Assembly (NCBI GenBank): GCA_002914845.1
Contig: JXTC01000021.1
Span: 1,520,828 to 1,584,827 of the forward strand
DNA from: Trema orientale
Taxonomy: Eukaryota; Streptophyta; Magnoliopsida; Rosales; Cannabaceae
Length of the DNA: 64,000 nucleotides
Reading direction: 5' to 3'
Below the pieces are notes generated by a model, which saw only the letters and a list, made by a program, of their open reading frames with translations, was not told where the DNA came from and searched no databases. The position numbers and the translations under genes were made by a program. Below are positions 10,353 to 22,607 of the stretch, piece by piece (position 1 is the stretch's first letter; each line of letters begins with the position of its first letter).

Positions 10353-12435
10353 TCATCGGCTGGAGGAACCAGGGCCGCTACATGTTTTACTGAGGGGAAC
10401 AGGAGGGTCTGAGAATGAGCCATCCAGAATATGGTTGGCTATCCATTTGTTTGCAGCTTCAGTATAATGTATGCCATCCCAGCTAATGTATTTTAAAGGG
10501 TCACTGCAAGAAGTCGCGAAAATTTCAGTACCATTTCTTTTTTCTGTCTCCCAACATCGAAGACCAGAATCCCCATAGTGTCTGCAACAGTATCCAAGAG
10601 GACTGAGGAAACCTGCAACTCCCAAATTACTGATAGATATGAGACAATGTTGTTCAGATTAAGATGCCAAGAACTTGAAAAAGGAAACATTTTCATTCTA
10701 ACTTGACATATTTGGAGAGTAAAATCCAAAACTTAAACACAGATATGATAAACTTCTTACCATATTTGTTTGCTTCTCTAATTAGGGAATATTTGACAGT
10801 ATAGATATCAACATAATAAAGAGTTGCACCAGAGAGTTGAGTCCTCAGTTTGGACACCTGCTCTTTGAGCTGCTTGTTGAATTCTTGCGCCACCCCATTG
10901 TGAGACTTTATGCAGCCACTTTGATCAGTATCTTCAGGCTTCGGGGGAGTGGTTATCACAAAAAAAGGCAAGCAGCCAATGGGACCAGTATTGTGTATCC
11001 AAAATATTCTCGCTCCTTTTTGGTAGAGTTTCTGTATCAGTAAAAAAAGAATGTTAAGGAATATAAATAACATGAAAAAACCAAAAGCTCCACGAAAAAC
11101 GAGTATGATATTTGATAAACTCGCTTGAATTATGCTCTTGTACTAATAAGAAATTGTAGAATCAAGAATTTGCAAATAAAAATCCCCCAAGGAACCGTCA
11201 AGGCAAAATGACGATGACATTTACTTCCTAGTGCATGTGCTTATATGTTGTTCACCATTTCTGGTATACACCTAAAACCTTGTATTAAATACCAAAGAAA
11301 CGTGATAATTTAAATGTTGTCCTTGCAAAAGAGCTAGATGCATGTGATTCTTAGAACCATAACTGAGCAGATGCCAGTTTGGCACACGGGACTATGTTGT
11401 TACAAAAAGTAACTTACAAAGACACAAAAACTACCTCTATGGACAGAGAAAACTGATTAATTATATAGGGAATGGATTCCTTTAACTGCTTCATTGTCAA
11501 TTTCACAAGTCCATAATGAAGATCATTCTGGCCGCTATCCAACGTGTAGAGGGCCTTTGAGAAGTCCCCTGGTTTTGGGAGATTACTTGTGATCTGAGAA
11601 CTTTTAGCTGAAAAACCAGAATATATGTAAAAATGGGTCATAGCTAATTAAGAAACAAAATCCATGTAGTGTATAGATTTTATAACATCAGTGTAGCCTA
11701 GATTTTATACTATCAGTGTAGCCTAAAACATTTAACAGTCCGAACCTTGTGCATAAATCTCTTCGGTTCGGTCTTTAAGTTGCTCAAACTGCAGAAGCTG
11801 CACATTGAGAGACAAAGGGTTGAAGCCTTCCTCATATAATTTGGCATTCACAGGCTGCATTGTAGAGCCACTCGCTGCAAAGTTTGCTCCATGGCTGAAA
11901 TTCGATCCGATAGAATCAAGGTACGCATTCAAGAATGGTAATCCCAGATGTTCAGCTGCAAAAAGATAAGGTGAACAATATCAAATGTAATAGAGAAAGA
12001 CCAGAGCCATCACATACAATGAAAAATCAGCATTGAAAAATGACTAGTTGAACAAAACTACAAAGCACAAAAATGGTGCCACTGACCAAGAGAAAAAAGC
12101 ATTGCTTTGGGATAAAATCCCAAAAGGGTCTCTTCCTACAAAATATTCCATTGTGGTTGGCTCATAAACTGGAACAACTTACCTATGAAATCAATGACGA
12201 GACGCCCATCAGAGTAGCGACCAGAAGGTTTACCAAAGAAAGTCTCGCCATAAGGAGGAGGAAGCCGGCCAAAAGCCGCTGAGACAGCGCCGCTATCTGA
12301 GTTAGAGTCACCAAAGTTATAAATAGCTGGAAATTGACAAGCTTTTGATGGACAGAGGTAGAGCAATGAAGCCACTAAGACAACTCCAATTGCTGCTGCC
12401 ATTTGACTCTTCTTGTTCAGTCCCAAAAAGGTCAT
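10353..12435 (-). CDS. GDSL esterase/lipase 4, 5 exons, 388 aa
   Basis: SGNH/GDSL hydrolase. Coding exons are 12183-12435, 11746-11955, 11435-11607, 10761-11031 and 10353-10612; 1167 nt close in frame. After MTFLGLNKKSQ a hydrophobic stretch (about 13-28) acts as a signal or anchor. Ser44 lies in FGDSNSDSGA, block III is GQND within LDSGQND, and Asp348/His351 lie in WDGIHY. The start at 12435 is followed by a possible internal start MAAA (codon 12). A 5' leader intron is supported (next entry). This is the parent, or closest sister, of the scrambled copy at 33.5-35.1 kb, which shares exon, intron and leader sequence with it. Substrate unknown; secretory location inferred. Confidence 0.92.
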
Positions 12436-12455
12436 CCGGAAAACTCTTCGCTTAA

Positions 12456-12702
12456 CCTGTAAATGTGTAATAAGGAAGCATATAATAGGCTATAACAAAC
12501 CGTACTAGAAACTCAAACATGGCTGTGTAATGAGACTTGACTGTATCATGATTGAAGAGAAAACTAGAGAAGAAGAGATGAGCTCAGTTCTTTCTTCTTC
12601 CCTTTTTTTTTTTTTTTTTTGAGAAGAAGAAACTGAGCTATCTCATTTCTTTAGTAACTTCTATTTTTTCACAATTTTAATTTGATTACAAAATTTCTTA
12701 CC
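12456..12702 (-). other. 5'-leader intron of GDSL gene 4
   Basis: On the minus strand ATAAG|GTAAG at 12702/12701 is a near-perfect plant donor, and CATTTACAG|GTT ending at 12457 is a good acceptor just upstream of the ATG at 12435. The intron would be 12457-12701. The pseudogene copy near 34.66-34.92 kb keeps the same acceptor and a decayed donor, which supports a real shared leader intron. Transcript data would confirm it. Confidence 0.6.
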
Positions 12703-13147
12703 TTATGATTTCATAGTTGCAGAGTGATTTGAGTCTGAGGTTTTTGATCTGAAATGTGAAGAGTGAAGATTAATCCATTCCATAGACAAGTCTATTAAGC
12801 AGTATTTTAATGTAATATTACTATAATAATCGTATAACGGACGAAGACAGACAAATAACGGGTTGATATTAAAATATCTAAAGAAAAAAGACTTTTTTTT
12901 TTTCTTTTAAAAAACATCGTTGTGTATTGCAAAAGAGAGAAGAACCGAAGTCAAGTGGGAACACACTCCAGAGCCCAAAAAAAAAAAAAACTGGGAACAC
13001 ACTTGGTGGAGTTACAGAGGAGAGGACATTAGCCTCTAGATCAAATGATTTACAAAGAGTTTCTAACACTTCTACCTTAAAAACTAAAAGGAACTACAAA
13101 AATACGCGGGGTTTGTTTTTCTTTTTTTTTTTTCCAATTTTTGTATT
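12703..13147. other. upstream flank of GDSL gene 4
   Basis: Leader and promoter region. The stretch at about 12780-12870 is matched by 34955-35065 upstream of the scrambled copy, so the promoter was duplicated with the gene. Beyond that are A/T homopolymers and no gene. Confidence 0.5.
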
Positions 13148-13380
13148 GCCTTTTTTTTAAGAAAAATATTACTTTCTAAAAGAAATTTAGAAAACTATTA
13201 TTTTTAAAATAGTTACTAGTTACCAATTTTTGAAAACTAGTTACCAGTTACCAGTTATATATCAATTATAAATACTTTTAATTATAAAAAACTGACTACT
13301 GATTATTAGTTATTATTTTAAAAAATAACATTATTCTAAAAAAATTTCAAAAAAAGGTCTTTTTTCTGAAAATACGATAT
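13148..13380. mobile_element. small foldback (MITE-like) element, copy A
   Basis: Imperfect inverted arms: the left arm runs through TTTTTAAAATAGTTACTAG (near 13200-13218) and the right arm through TTAGTTATTATTTTAAAAAA (near 13305-13325). Repeated TAACTAG/TTACCAG words lie between them. It resembles the copy at 13947-14205. No clear target duplication was seen, so superfamily and exact ends are open. Confidence 0.45.
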
Positions 13381-13467
13381 TAAATCTAAAAAAAACTTGA
13401 AAAAATTAGCTAGAAGCCACTTTTTCTTCCTTATTAATTAAATCTACCACCATACCACTTTTTTATG

Positions 13468-13606
13468 AATTCTTGATAGGTTCTTGATGAATTCTTGACA
13501 ATCTTGATAGATTCTTGATGGATTCTTGACAGATTCTTGACGTCGATGGTGATCTTGATGGATTCTTGATGCATTCTTGATGAATTCTTGATAGATTCTT
13601 GATTAA
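13468..13606. repeat. GATTCTTGAT minisatellite
   Basis: About twelve imperfect head-to-tail copies of a 10-13 bp unit, consensus (G/A)ATTCTTGAT(G/A). It lies between the two foldback copies. No coding or regulatory role can be read from it. Confidence 0.75.
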
Positions 13607-13946
13607 TTCCCTCCCAAAAGTGATAAAATCTAATGATGGTGGTAAATTTAGTTAAACATTTAAAAAAAGTGGCAATTGCCTACTTAACCCAAAAAACTTT
13701 TTCTAATTCTTTTTTTAAAAAAAAGCCCTAGAGGACCCAATTTTCTCATTTCCAAGGCTATTGCAAAAAAAGGGCCTCATGGGCCAAGTTATGGGCATAG
13801 AAATTAAACTCTCTAGCAACAAAACAAAAATAAGCACCCAATAACTTTGCTTGTAATGGTAGCAAAATAAGGGGGAAATTAGACTTTATACGGTAATTTT
13901 CAAAAAAAATTTGAAAAATACGGTGGTTTAAGGTTTTTTAAGATGC

Positions 13947-14205
13947 GGTACGGTTTTTATTAGATAAATACCATTTTTTTAAAACTATTTAGAAAAATAC
14001 CATTTTTTAAAATAGTAACTAGTTTCTGGCAATCAGTTTCCAGAAACTAGTTTCTAGTAACCAAAGGTATTTATAACTGGTATATAACTGGTAACTAGTA
14101 ACCAGTAACAAGTTTCCAGAAATCGGTAACCAGTAACTATTTTAAAAAATGGTATTTTTATAAATATTTTTTAAAAAGTGATATTTTTCTAATAAAAACC
14201 GTACG
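13947..14205. mobile_element. small foldback (MITE-like) element, copy B
   Basis: Arms of about 85 nt: the left begins GGTACGGTTTTTATTAG (13947) and passes AAAAATACCATTTTTTAAAA; the right ends with the reverse complement CTAATAAAAACCGTACG at about 14205. Weaker similarity (AAAAATACGG) extends outward to about 13911 and 14240. The centre is rich in TAACTGGTAACTAG-type words. It contains no coding sequence. Confidence 0.6.
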
Positions 14206-14398
14206 AAAATTTGAAAAAAGTGAGTTCCGTATTTTTGTAATTCTTTTAGTTTTTTTATACGTAAAAGTGATAGAAACCCCAAAATAAGCGGATTGGGCGA
14301 AGCTGGCTAGTCCAAAAATGTGGGCCGGATCAGTCCATACTTGGCCCGTTTTCAAAAAAAATAAAAAACTATTATATGATTATTAACTAAAAATATTA

Positions 14399-14570
14399 GG
14401 GGATGGCTATAGTAGGGGCGTCCCTACGTAGGGTCATGCCTTAATTATCGTTGGATGGGAATCTGTGGGGAATAACAGGAATCTGTGAAGAATCTATTTA
14501 TATACAGATTCTCATCCAACGGTGAATAGACAGGGCCCTACATAAGGGCGCCCCTACTGTAGACGCACCC
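14399..14570. mobile_element. MULE-type MITE, copy 1, 9-bp TSD
   Basis: A 172-bp element with ends GGGGATGGCTATAGTAGGGG and CCCCTACTGTAGACGCACCC, which are imperfect inverted repeats. An inner inverted pair (TGGATGGGAATCTGT with its complement) makes it almost fully foldback. It is flanked by a 9-bp direct duplication aaaatatta at 14390-14398 and 14571-14579. Non-coding. A 9-bp duplication is the mark of Mutator-like elements. Two further copies lie at 50.6 and 51.0 kb. Confidence 0.85.
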
Positions 14571-14817
14571 AAAATATTAAAATAAAAGTTACAAAAATAA
14601 ATAATATGTTACGTATCTTAACTTATGTTGATAAAAATTTAAAAATAAGTATGTAAATTGATAATAAAAAGAAAGGTCAAAAGAAAAAAATTTAAGAAAA
14701 TTATTTAGAATTAGAATGAAAATAAAAAAAATAAAAAAAAAAGTAAAGAAACAATTAACTTTGGAATTTAAGATTTAATTTTTGACTATCTCATTAAAAA
14801 TCTTACTAAGAAAAACT

Positions 14818-15510
14818 AGGGATGGCAACTAGGTGAATATGGCTATCCTGCTCCCGTAGCCACGGGAAAAAAACAAACATATACCTACCCTCGTTTAAGG
14901 AAGAGCGGGCAGATTCGGGTATTCTCCGCATAGATAAGTGGGTACCCATACCCAGTAAAAAGCTAGAAAATATTATTTGAGTAATTTAAAAAGAAAGTGA
15001 AAGAAGAATTTAAAAAGAAAAAAAAATTTAATGAAAATATCACATACTAAGCTTAGCAATATTTTACTAATAGAACCTAATTGTTATATATACATATCTA
15101 TTTATATGTACTTTATTCAAATTATACATATACTTAATATATATATATATAATTAATTGGTTTGGGTACAAGACATATGTCTGCGGGTAAATGAGTTGAC
15201 GGATAAAATTATCATCCATAAGAAAAATCAATTGGGATAAAACTTTAGCAAAGAAAAAAGAGTATAATTTTGATGATTACAATTCAAATTATTTATTAAA
15301 AAAAAACTAGTATATCATCAATCATCATCGTTCATGAGTTATTGAAATTTCGGTCAATGCTTCGTTGTGAATAGTATGTTGATTTCGCTTAGTCGTGTGT
15401 TCCCAATCTTTAAGACACGTTAGCGCCTCAACTATTTCAGGGATCAACGAAATCCTTCACTCTTCTACTATCCTCCTAGTGGAGCTAAAAGCAGACTCTG
15501 AAGAAACATA
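14818..15510 (-). mobile_element. degraded hAT DNA transposon (terminus and transposase C-terminus)
   Basis: TAGGGATGGCAAC at 14818 matches the common terminal motif of plant hAT elements, followed by typical GGGTACCCATACCC-type sequence. On the minus strand at about 15340-15508 the translation contains SSESAFSSTRRIVEE and later ISLIPEIVEALTCLKDW, which is the hAT transposase dimerisation region (compare SESAFSTGGRVL...PEMVEALICTQNW). The frame is interrupted and most of the transposase is gone. The far terminus was not located. Confidence 0.6.
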
Positions 15511-16238
15511 TAACTAAATTAATTAATTTGAATTAGTTAGATAATAAACATTAAACATATTAATAAAATAATTGAAATTAAAAAGATAAGTATGATAAAT
15601 TGAATGAGAGATATTAAAAAAAATGAAATTATACTTTGAATTGAGACATGAGTCTTCAGAGTTGAGATACTTGAACCATGGAAAGATTTTTAGATTTTGG
15701 AAGAATTGGAGATTAGAGAATATAATTATTTTATAACTGAGAAATTAAAGAATATAATTATATATTATAATTTAGTAATTAGATAATATAAATAACGAGA
15801 AAAGAGAAATTTGAGAATATAAGTAGAGAGATTGAGAATGAGAGAATAAAAAACATTGGGTTGAAGGTAGAGAGTATTGGTGTTTTTTTTTTTTTTTTTT
15901 TTTTTTAATTTTAGAAAAAAGTGAAAATTAAAAAAATAATAATTTGGGGGAAGGGGGAGTGCAAACGGCTCCATTCGGACCCAAGTTTAGGCCTGTAAAA
16001 AAAAAAAAAAAAAGAGCGAGCGAGCTGCCCTGCCGAGCCCTAATATATATGCCCAGCCAGGCCCTGCACCAAATGCTCGGCTGAGCCCGAGCCTAAACAG
16101 CTACGAGCCGGGATGCGGGGTAGCACATTTGGCCAAGCTCATTTTGCTTTGGCAGTCTCCTAGGTCGACGACTCTGCCTTCAGATTAGCAATCACTTGCT
16201 GAAAATCCCACTCTAACACTAGCAGAGAATATTCCTAC
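15511..16238. other. no gene; low-complexity and GC-rich stretch
   Basis: AT-rich DNA with a long T-run near 15884-15906, then a GC-rich stretch at about 16016-16130 with repeated GAGCC/GGCCC words. It may be further transposon debris. Nothing codes. Confidence 0.4.
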
Positions 16239-16560
16239 CTAGAGCTTCAGAGAGACCAAAGACAGCTGCATTAGCCTTTCGAGAACCACTTCGTTCCTTG
16301 TTTTCCAAATAAGGTCTAGCATGATTGAGGCATAAAGAAGGATTGAACTGGAGTCTATGCCCGGCTGATTCAGGTGCCAAATGCAACGAAGCAACTCTTG
16401 ATAAGAATGAATATTATCAGTAGAAGGTTGTAGTAAAGTCATCCATAATCTTTCGACGAAGTCACAAAATAGGAATAGATGTTCCATACTTTCAGGTTCT
16501 TTGGCACAAATTGGACAAGAGATCTCTGGGATAGGAATCAAGGAGACCAGCCGGACTCCG
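16239..16560 (-). mobile_element. non-LTR (LINE) remnant: zf-RVT domain
   Basis: The minus-strand translation contains CPICAKEPESMEHLFLFCDF, then VERLW, and later LIWKTRNEVV. This is the zinc-binding domain (C-x2-C...H-x4-C) that follows reverse transcriptase in plant LINE proteins. Only about 100 codons remain; no reverse transcriptase or poly-A tail was found nearby. Confidence 0.75.
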
Positions 16561-16624
16561 ATAGAAGCGCATGGATGGAGGAATGAATTTTCGTGAGCAC
16601 ATTAATAGCACTTGAGTGATTCAG

Positions 16625-16985
16625 ATCACGTGATGGCCGATTTATTGGGCCGTGTGATAAATGTTCAGCTACATTGTTCATATGTTTTACTGGGTCCGTA
16701 ATGAGCACCTAATATGTGAGGTCATGTGATGAGCAACTTGCTGGGACATATGGCCAGCGTCTAGCAAGATTGTTCCATGAGGTTTAGTGGGTGCGTAATG
16801 AGCACCTATGGTCACGTGATGAGTGACTTGTCGGAAAACATGATCAGCGTCTGGCTAGATTGTTTCACATAGTTGGTGCATAAAACACACCTGATGCATG
16901 AGTTCGTGTGATGAGCGACTTGCCGGGACACATGATGAGTGTCCGACTAGATTGTTTTGCACAATTTACTAGGTGCGTACTGAGG
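16625..16985. repeat. tandem repeat, four ~92-bp units
   Basis: Units start near 16625, 16721, 16811 and 16903 (periods 96, 90 and 92). Each begins GTCACGTGATGAG or a close variant and contains GACTTGCCGGGACA, TCTGGCTAGATTGTT and GTGGGTGCGTAATGAGCACC-like words. Units are roughly 70-80% alike by eye. It carries recurring CACGTG/CATGTG words. It could be a satellite seed or the sub-repeats of an element end. Confidence 0.75.
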
Positions 16986-19594
16986 TGAGATATGACCTAT
17001 GATACATACTATTATTCTATTTTATATAGTACAAAGAATAACTGAAATAAAATTTACATTTCCTTTACAAAATGACTTATTGACATTTATTTGTTGTTAA
17101 TTATATTAGGCTTATAAGTATTTACTATTACGTTTTATTGAATAACTACACATGAAAAATAAAGGGGTTCACCATAAATTGTGTTACTATACTCTTTCTC
17201 TTTATATATGTATCTGTCTCTATATTAATGTACTTGTATAATGCGGTTGCAAATCACAGTATTTTGTTTATTTGATTTTGTCCAATGAAGTACTGTTGGA
17301 TCTAGCAATATTCATGCACCCGTGTAGTTAGGGGTTCAAGTTTATTCGGTTTATTAGTTTTCATTTTGCTTCTTTTTTTAAATTTGTTAATTCTTTTTTT
17401 ATCTTAGTTCGTTTACATCTAAGTTATTTTTTATATGTTGGGGCTCATAATTCTTTTATCTTTTTATATGTTTTTTCTATTGCAATAATAGTTTACATTT
17501 TATGGTTGACATTCTCCGAAACCTCTAAGGGAACAAAATAGTCTCTCTCATGCTTTCCTAAAACCATCAATAATAACGACAGATATATTGTCACCCTTTT
17601 GTAGAGTTTATTACTTTCCTATGTTAGGAGATTATTGTCTCCTTCAGTTGGGAGTTTATTATCTCCTCTGGTGAAGTATTTCTCTCCTTATTATTTTTCT
17701 TGATACAGATTACTAAGAAAACGAAATGTGTACAATATAATAGAAAAGAATGAGGGAGACTCGTAAATCTTCCTTTTTTGTAAGTTACTGCTAAACGCTA
17801 AATGTACATGAAAAGTAAAGAAAGCAAGTGAAAGTTTGACACTTCTTCAAGCAATTCAACTATGAAGTTTATGGTAATTTTGTGATTCATGTTAAAGCAT
17901 GGAGGTTTTATATCAAGGTTCTCTTATAAATCAGAGATATTGACAAAAAATCTCTAGTTTTTGAAGTCAGATGCATTGATAATGGTGAGTTTTTGTTGGA
18001 TGCATTTAACTTTTTTTCCTTTTTTTTCCCCTTAATATTGTAGTCAAACAATTACATTTGGTTGGTCAAGGATAATCTTAGGATTAAAGGATTAGCTTAT
18101 ATATTGGAGGAATATTAGAGAAATTTTATCTTCCAATATAATCTTTTGTGTAAAGGTTATTTTAATACTAACATTTTTTATCTAAAAAAAAAGAGAAATA
18201 TATAAGATAATGTGGTCATTAATGATTTGATGGGTAGTATTTTTAGTGACCAAATTAGCCTGAGGAACTAAATTATGACTTTTATAACCACATTATTGGG
18301 CTTCTGTTTAAGTACTATCTTCTGAACAAAATTCAACCCATGTCAACAGCTAGGAAACCCTTTTCCACCAAATAAAATTTAATATAGAAAAAAAAAATCA
18401 CTGCCATGATGAAATGAAAAAAACTAAAGTTTCCAAGAATTGGAATAATAGACAATTAAAATCAAAGAACATGACACATAGCAATTGATTAAGATTTAAA
18501 GCAAACTACAAAGCAACACAAACAAATTTGAACAAAAAAATAATTGCCCAGATCAGAAAAATTAGCATTTAACATAAAGAACATGCATTCGAGATGCAAA
18601 TAAACCCCTTTTTTAGTCTAAAAAAAAAAGTAAAAAGCTCACGGTACCACAATCTGAAATTAAAATAGAAACCGCCAATTTTTCAAAACCGAATTGAACG
18701 GTAAATTAATAAACAAACAAAATTAAACAATAAAATTTGCAAAAAAAAATAAAAAATCAAAAGAATGATAAAGAATGTTACATATACAAATCAGTAGTGG
18801 AAGAAAAGGTGAAGCAGGGTCGTCGAGATATGAATTACCATGCACGTACAACTATATGATCTTTGATAGAATAATATGTTTGAGATTTCAGGCATGAATC
18901 TTCGTAATTATTATATCCAAGACTCGTTCTACTCCATATAGGTTGAATTTAGAGCACAAGTATAATTGTATCACCTTCACACTCATTTTGACTCCAGAGT
19001 TTGATTCGAAGTACATGATAATGATAGACATGGATAACAACAATTCGTAAGATTCAAATTCAGGGTTTGAATTTGGTATTTAAAAACATATCACCATATA
19101 TAGTCATCTTTATGTCTTTCTAATATTAAAATAACCAGCCTTCAAAATAAGTCAAATTGTCAAATTTGATCTCTGGATGAAAAATCCAAAGAGTTGAATA
19201 AATAATTTAAAATAAGCACGTACCTCTTTATAAAGATTAAGAAAAAGAAAAATATCTGTAAATTTTTTTACTAGAAAATTATATAAGGCCACCCACTTTC
19301 TTTTTGAATGATTACAAAACATGAATTGTGAACTCTTATTTATGAGTATATAAGGCCACTCACTTTTTATACTCACTCGATATGGGATTCCAAGCTAATA
19401 AGTATTTTATGCTCCCTTTAATACCATTGGCTCCTTTTCTAGGATATGTATTGTTAAAAATTTTTTCTTGGAAAAACTGTGGAATAAAAACATGGTGTCT
19501 CTTTAAAAAACCTTACCTTAAAACCCCAGGGGACAAAACTAAGTCAAGGGGAAAAGAGTACAGCTGCGTATAGTAGCAAAGATAATTCTTCTTC
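16986..19594. other. long gene-free AT-rich stretch
   Basis: About 2.6 kb in which I see no gene, RNA gene or element with defined ends. Short direct and inverted words occur near 17620-17690 (GGAGATTATTGTCTCC and GGGAGTTTATTATCTCC). Small open frames at 19152-19376 and 19382-19573 have no family signature. Confidence 0.5.
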
Positions 19595-22500
19595 ATAAGT
19601 CACAGAATCTATGTATCTCAATCTTGTAGATAAGCTTTTGGAATGTAGAAAAATAGAAGTGCCTTTCGTGAAAAAAGTTATTTGATTGTCATATGATCGA
19701 ACTTGTTGGACATCGATATTGTTGTTTTTCTAGAGCTCATGTGTAAAGAACAACTTTGGTGATATATGTTTAATTTTATTGCCTTTGATATAGCCTCATA
19801 TCATTTGGGCAATGCGAGAAACATTATCTTCATGCAATGTTATTGGACTCACATTTAAAGATTATTCACATCTTCCTCTTATATGTTAAACTATTGATTT
19901 GAGCCATATATGTTCTCGACTTGCTTCATGCAATACCAAGATTTTTGCATGATTTGAGAAAATGGCTGCAATAGCTTATTTCATGGAACGCTAAGATATT
20001 ATAATTCCTCTATATGTGACTACATATCTTGTTTATAATTGAGCTTTATGGGGGTTAGATAAGTAACCTGCATCACAAAACTAACAAATTGGGAATTTTT
20101 TTCCGATATAAAATAATTCCAAATCAATGGTCTCTTGAAGATAACAAATATTGTTTAATATCCATTCCAATGTCTTCATATAGCAATGAAGTATATCTTG
20201 TAACTAAATTATCAAAGAAAGCTATATCAAGTGTGCTACAACTAGCAAGCAACACAAATGCTTCAATCATAGTTAAATATGGTGTAGCAATACACATGCT
20301 TCAATCATAGTTAAATATGGTACTTCAGGACCAAGAATATCCTCATTATCTTTATGAGGATGAAAATAATCTATTTTTCACACCAAGAAATCTAACAACC
20401 ATGTTGGATTCATGGCTTAAATTTAAGCTATTTAGTTTTGGGCTTAAGCCAAAATGCATTATGACAAGTTTCCTTTTCCCTTGTTCAGCGAATCCTATTA
20501 TACTTGTTACTTTTTCTCTGTGTTAGTCGATAAACTTAGGTTTGTATGGCATATATAAATGCCATTATATTAAACATAGAGCGTGCTTACCAGGGGAAAG
20601 CTGCCTTTGGCAGTTTGTGTAGAAGCAGCTTGGAGGTTAGGAGCCCCCTTTGGAATAGGCAGCCACACCCTTTGGTGTTGGCTTGCCGCTTGGGTTAGGA
20701 GCAGCCACGCACTCAATAAGATAGCTAAATTTGATATCTCCATATAATTTTTCTCTCTTAGTTTGTGGGAATTTATTACAAATAAGTTTTTATTTTAATT
20801 TTTTTGTAATTTGTTCATTTGTGGTTCCTTTTGATATTGGGATTAAGATTGTTAGCAAAGTATTTAGGTATGAGGGAATTTTATCAGACTTTTGTAATCT
20901 CCTTAGTTATAGTAAAATTTCTTCACCGTCTCCGATGTGAATGTAGGCCAAAAGTTGAACCACAATAAATACTTGTGTCACTTATGATTTTCTGTTATTT
21001 ATAATTTATATAATTTGGCGTCTGACATGACAAGATTGGTAGTTTATGCTTCCATTGACACAACAAGTAGTATTAGAGCTTTAGGTTCTTTGTTTGATTT
21101 TGGGCTTGTTCTTTGTCAAATTATTTTTTATTTTTGGCTTCTGCGATAGCGACAACGACAAGACATAAAATTATGAAATTTGACGGGAATGAACATTTGT
21201 GAGTCTGAATATGATTAGATTCCTCACTAATTGGCTATATTTGAAACAACATTTGTACACTCTTCATATGTCAATATGTTGTCAAAAAACTAGATTATTT
21301 AACTTATAAGAGCATTGTGTTTATGGGATGCAGTACACAATCAAATTTGATTCCGCCGTTTGTAGGATTAAGGATGACATAATGGATTGTATTTATTCAT
21401 AATTTTTGAGTCCTCCTAATTTGTCTTCCGATAGTTCTTATTATTTTCTGACATTTGGTGATGTCAATGATAATAGTGTAAAATTTTGTGCGAGTTAATT
21501 CTACAAGAAGGATGAGATAGTAAGATAACGCACTATTTGGAAGACACCACAACGATTTTTGGTTGCAGAATGTTTGAATATGACTCTTTTGGAGAAAGCT
21601 TGCTACTTGTTTTCTATGGTTTATTTTCTGAATGGTATTTGAATCAAAGCTTTTGGATATGCCTACTATTTGGAAAGTTGATCTCCATCAACTGCATTTT
21701 GTTTGAATACTTCATTTGAGATATAGCTTAGTAATTCTACTATTTTTTATTTGAAATTATTTGGTTGTCCTATATATACTCATGTGAATGATGGTAAACT
21801 TGAATAAATGACAACAATGTTCCGTGAATTTGAGTTTAGGATAAATGATTATAGGTTGTAGTTTATTGAGCTATTGTCACCAAGTTTGTTAATTAGCAGA
21901 GTTCTTGAATTTGGTATATTTTTCATCCTATTTGGTTTATTAGAGTTAGTTTATGTAGATAAAGATCTCGGTATTTGTAAGCAGGTGGAGCTTCTAGTTG
22001 AAACTTCTGTCAAAATTATTGACTCTACTATTTTGCTTGTTATTAGTAGAGTGAGGAGTTTGCCTTATTGGTATAGTTTTGCAAAGTTAATTTCTTTTGT
22101 GTTAGTTGGAACAATTATGGTTATCGAGCCAGCTGCTGTTTGGAAGTTCAAATATTGTTCGGACTTATTTGGTGTTGCAGATTATGATCAGCCCTTCGGA
22201 GTTTTGGAGGAGATTGCAAAGGAGTTTCAATATTTTATACTTTAGCTTAATTTTGCGCCAAGATGGAGATTGTTAGATTTATGGCTTAAATTTAAGTTAT
22301 TTATTTTTGGGCCCAAGCCCAAATACATTATGGCAAGTTTCCTTTTCCCTTGTTCAATGAAGCTCATTATACTTGTTACCTTTTCTTTGTATTAGTCGGT
22401 GAACTTAGGTTTGTATGGCATATATATAAATGCCATTATGTTGAATATGGATTGTGCTTCCTAGTAGAAAGTCACTTTTGGCAGTTTGTGTAGGAGCTGC

Positions 22501-22607
22501 TTGGAGGTTAGGAGCCCCTTTGGAATAGGCAACCGCACCCTTCAGTATTCGCTTGCCGCTTAGATTAGGAGCAACCACGTACTCTATAAGGTAATCGAAT
22601 TTGATAC

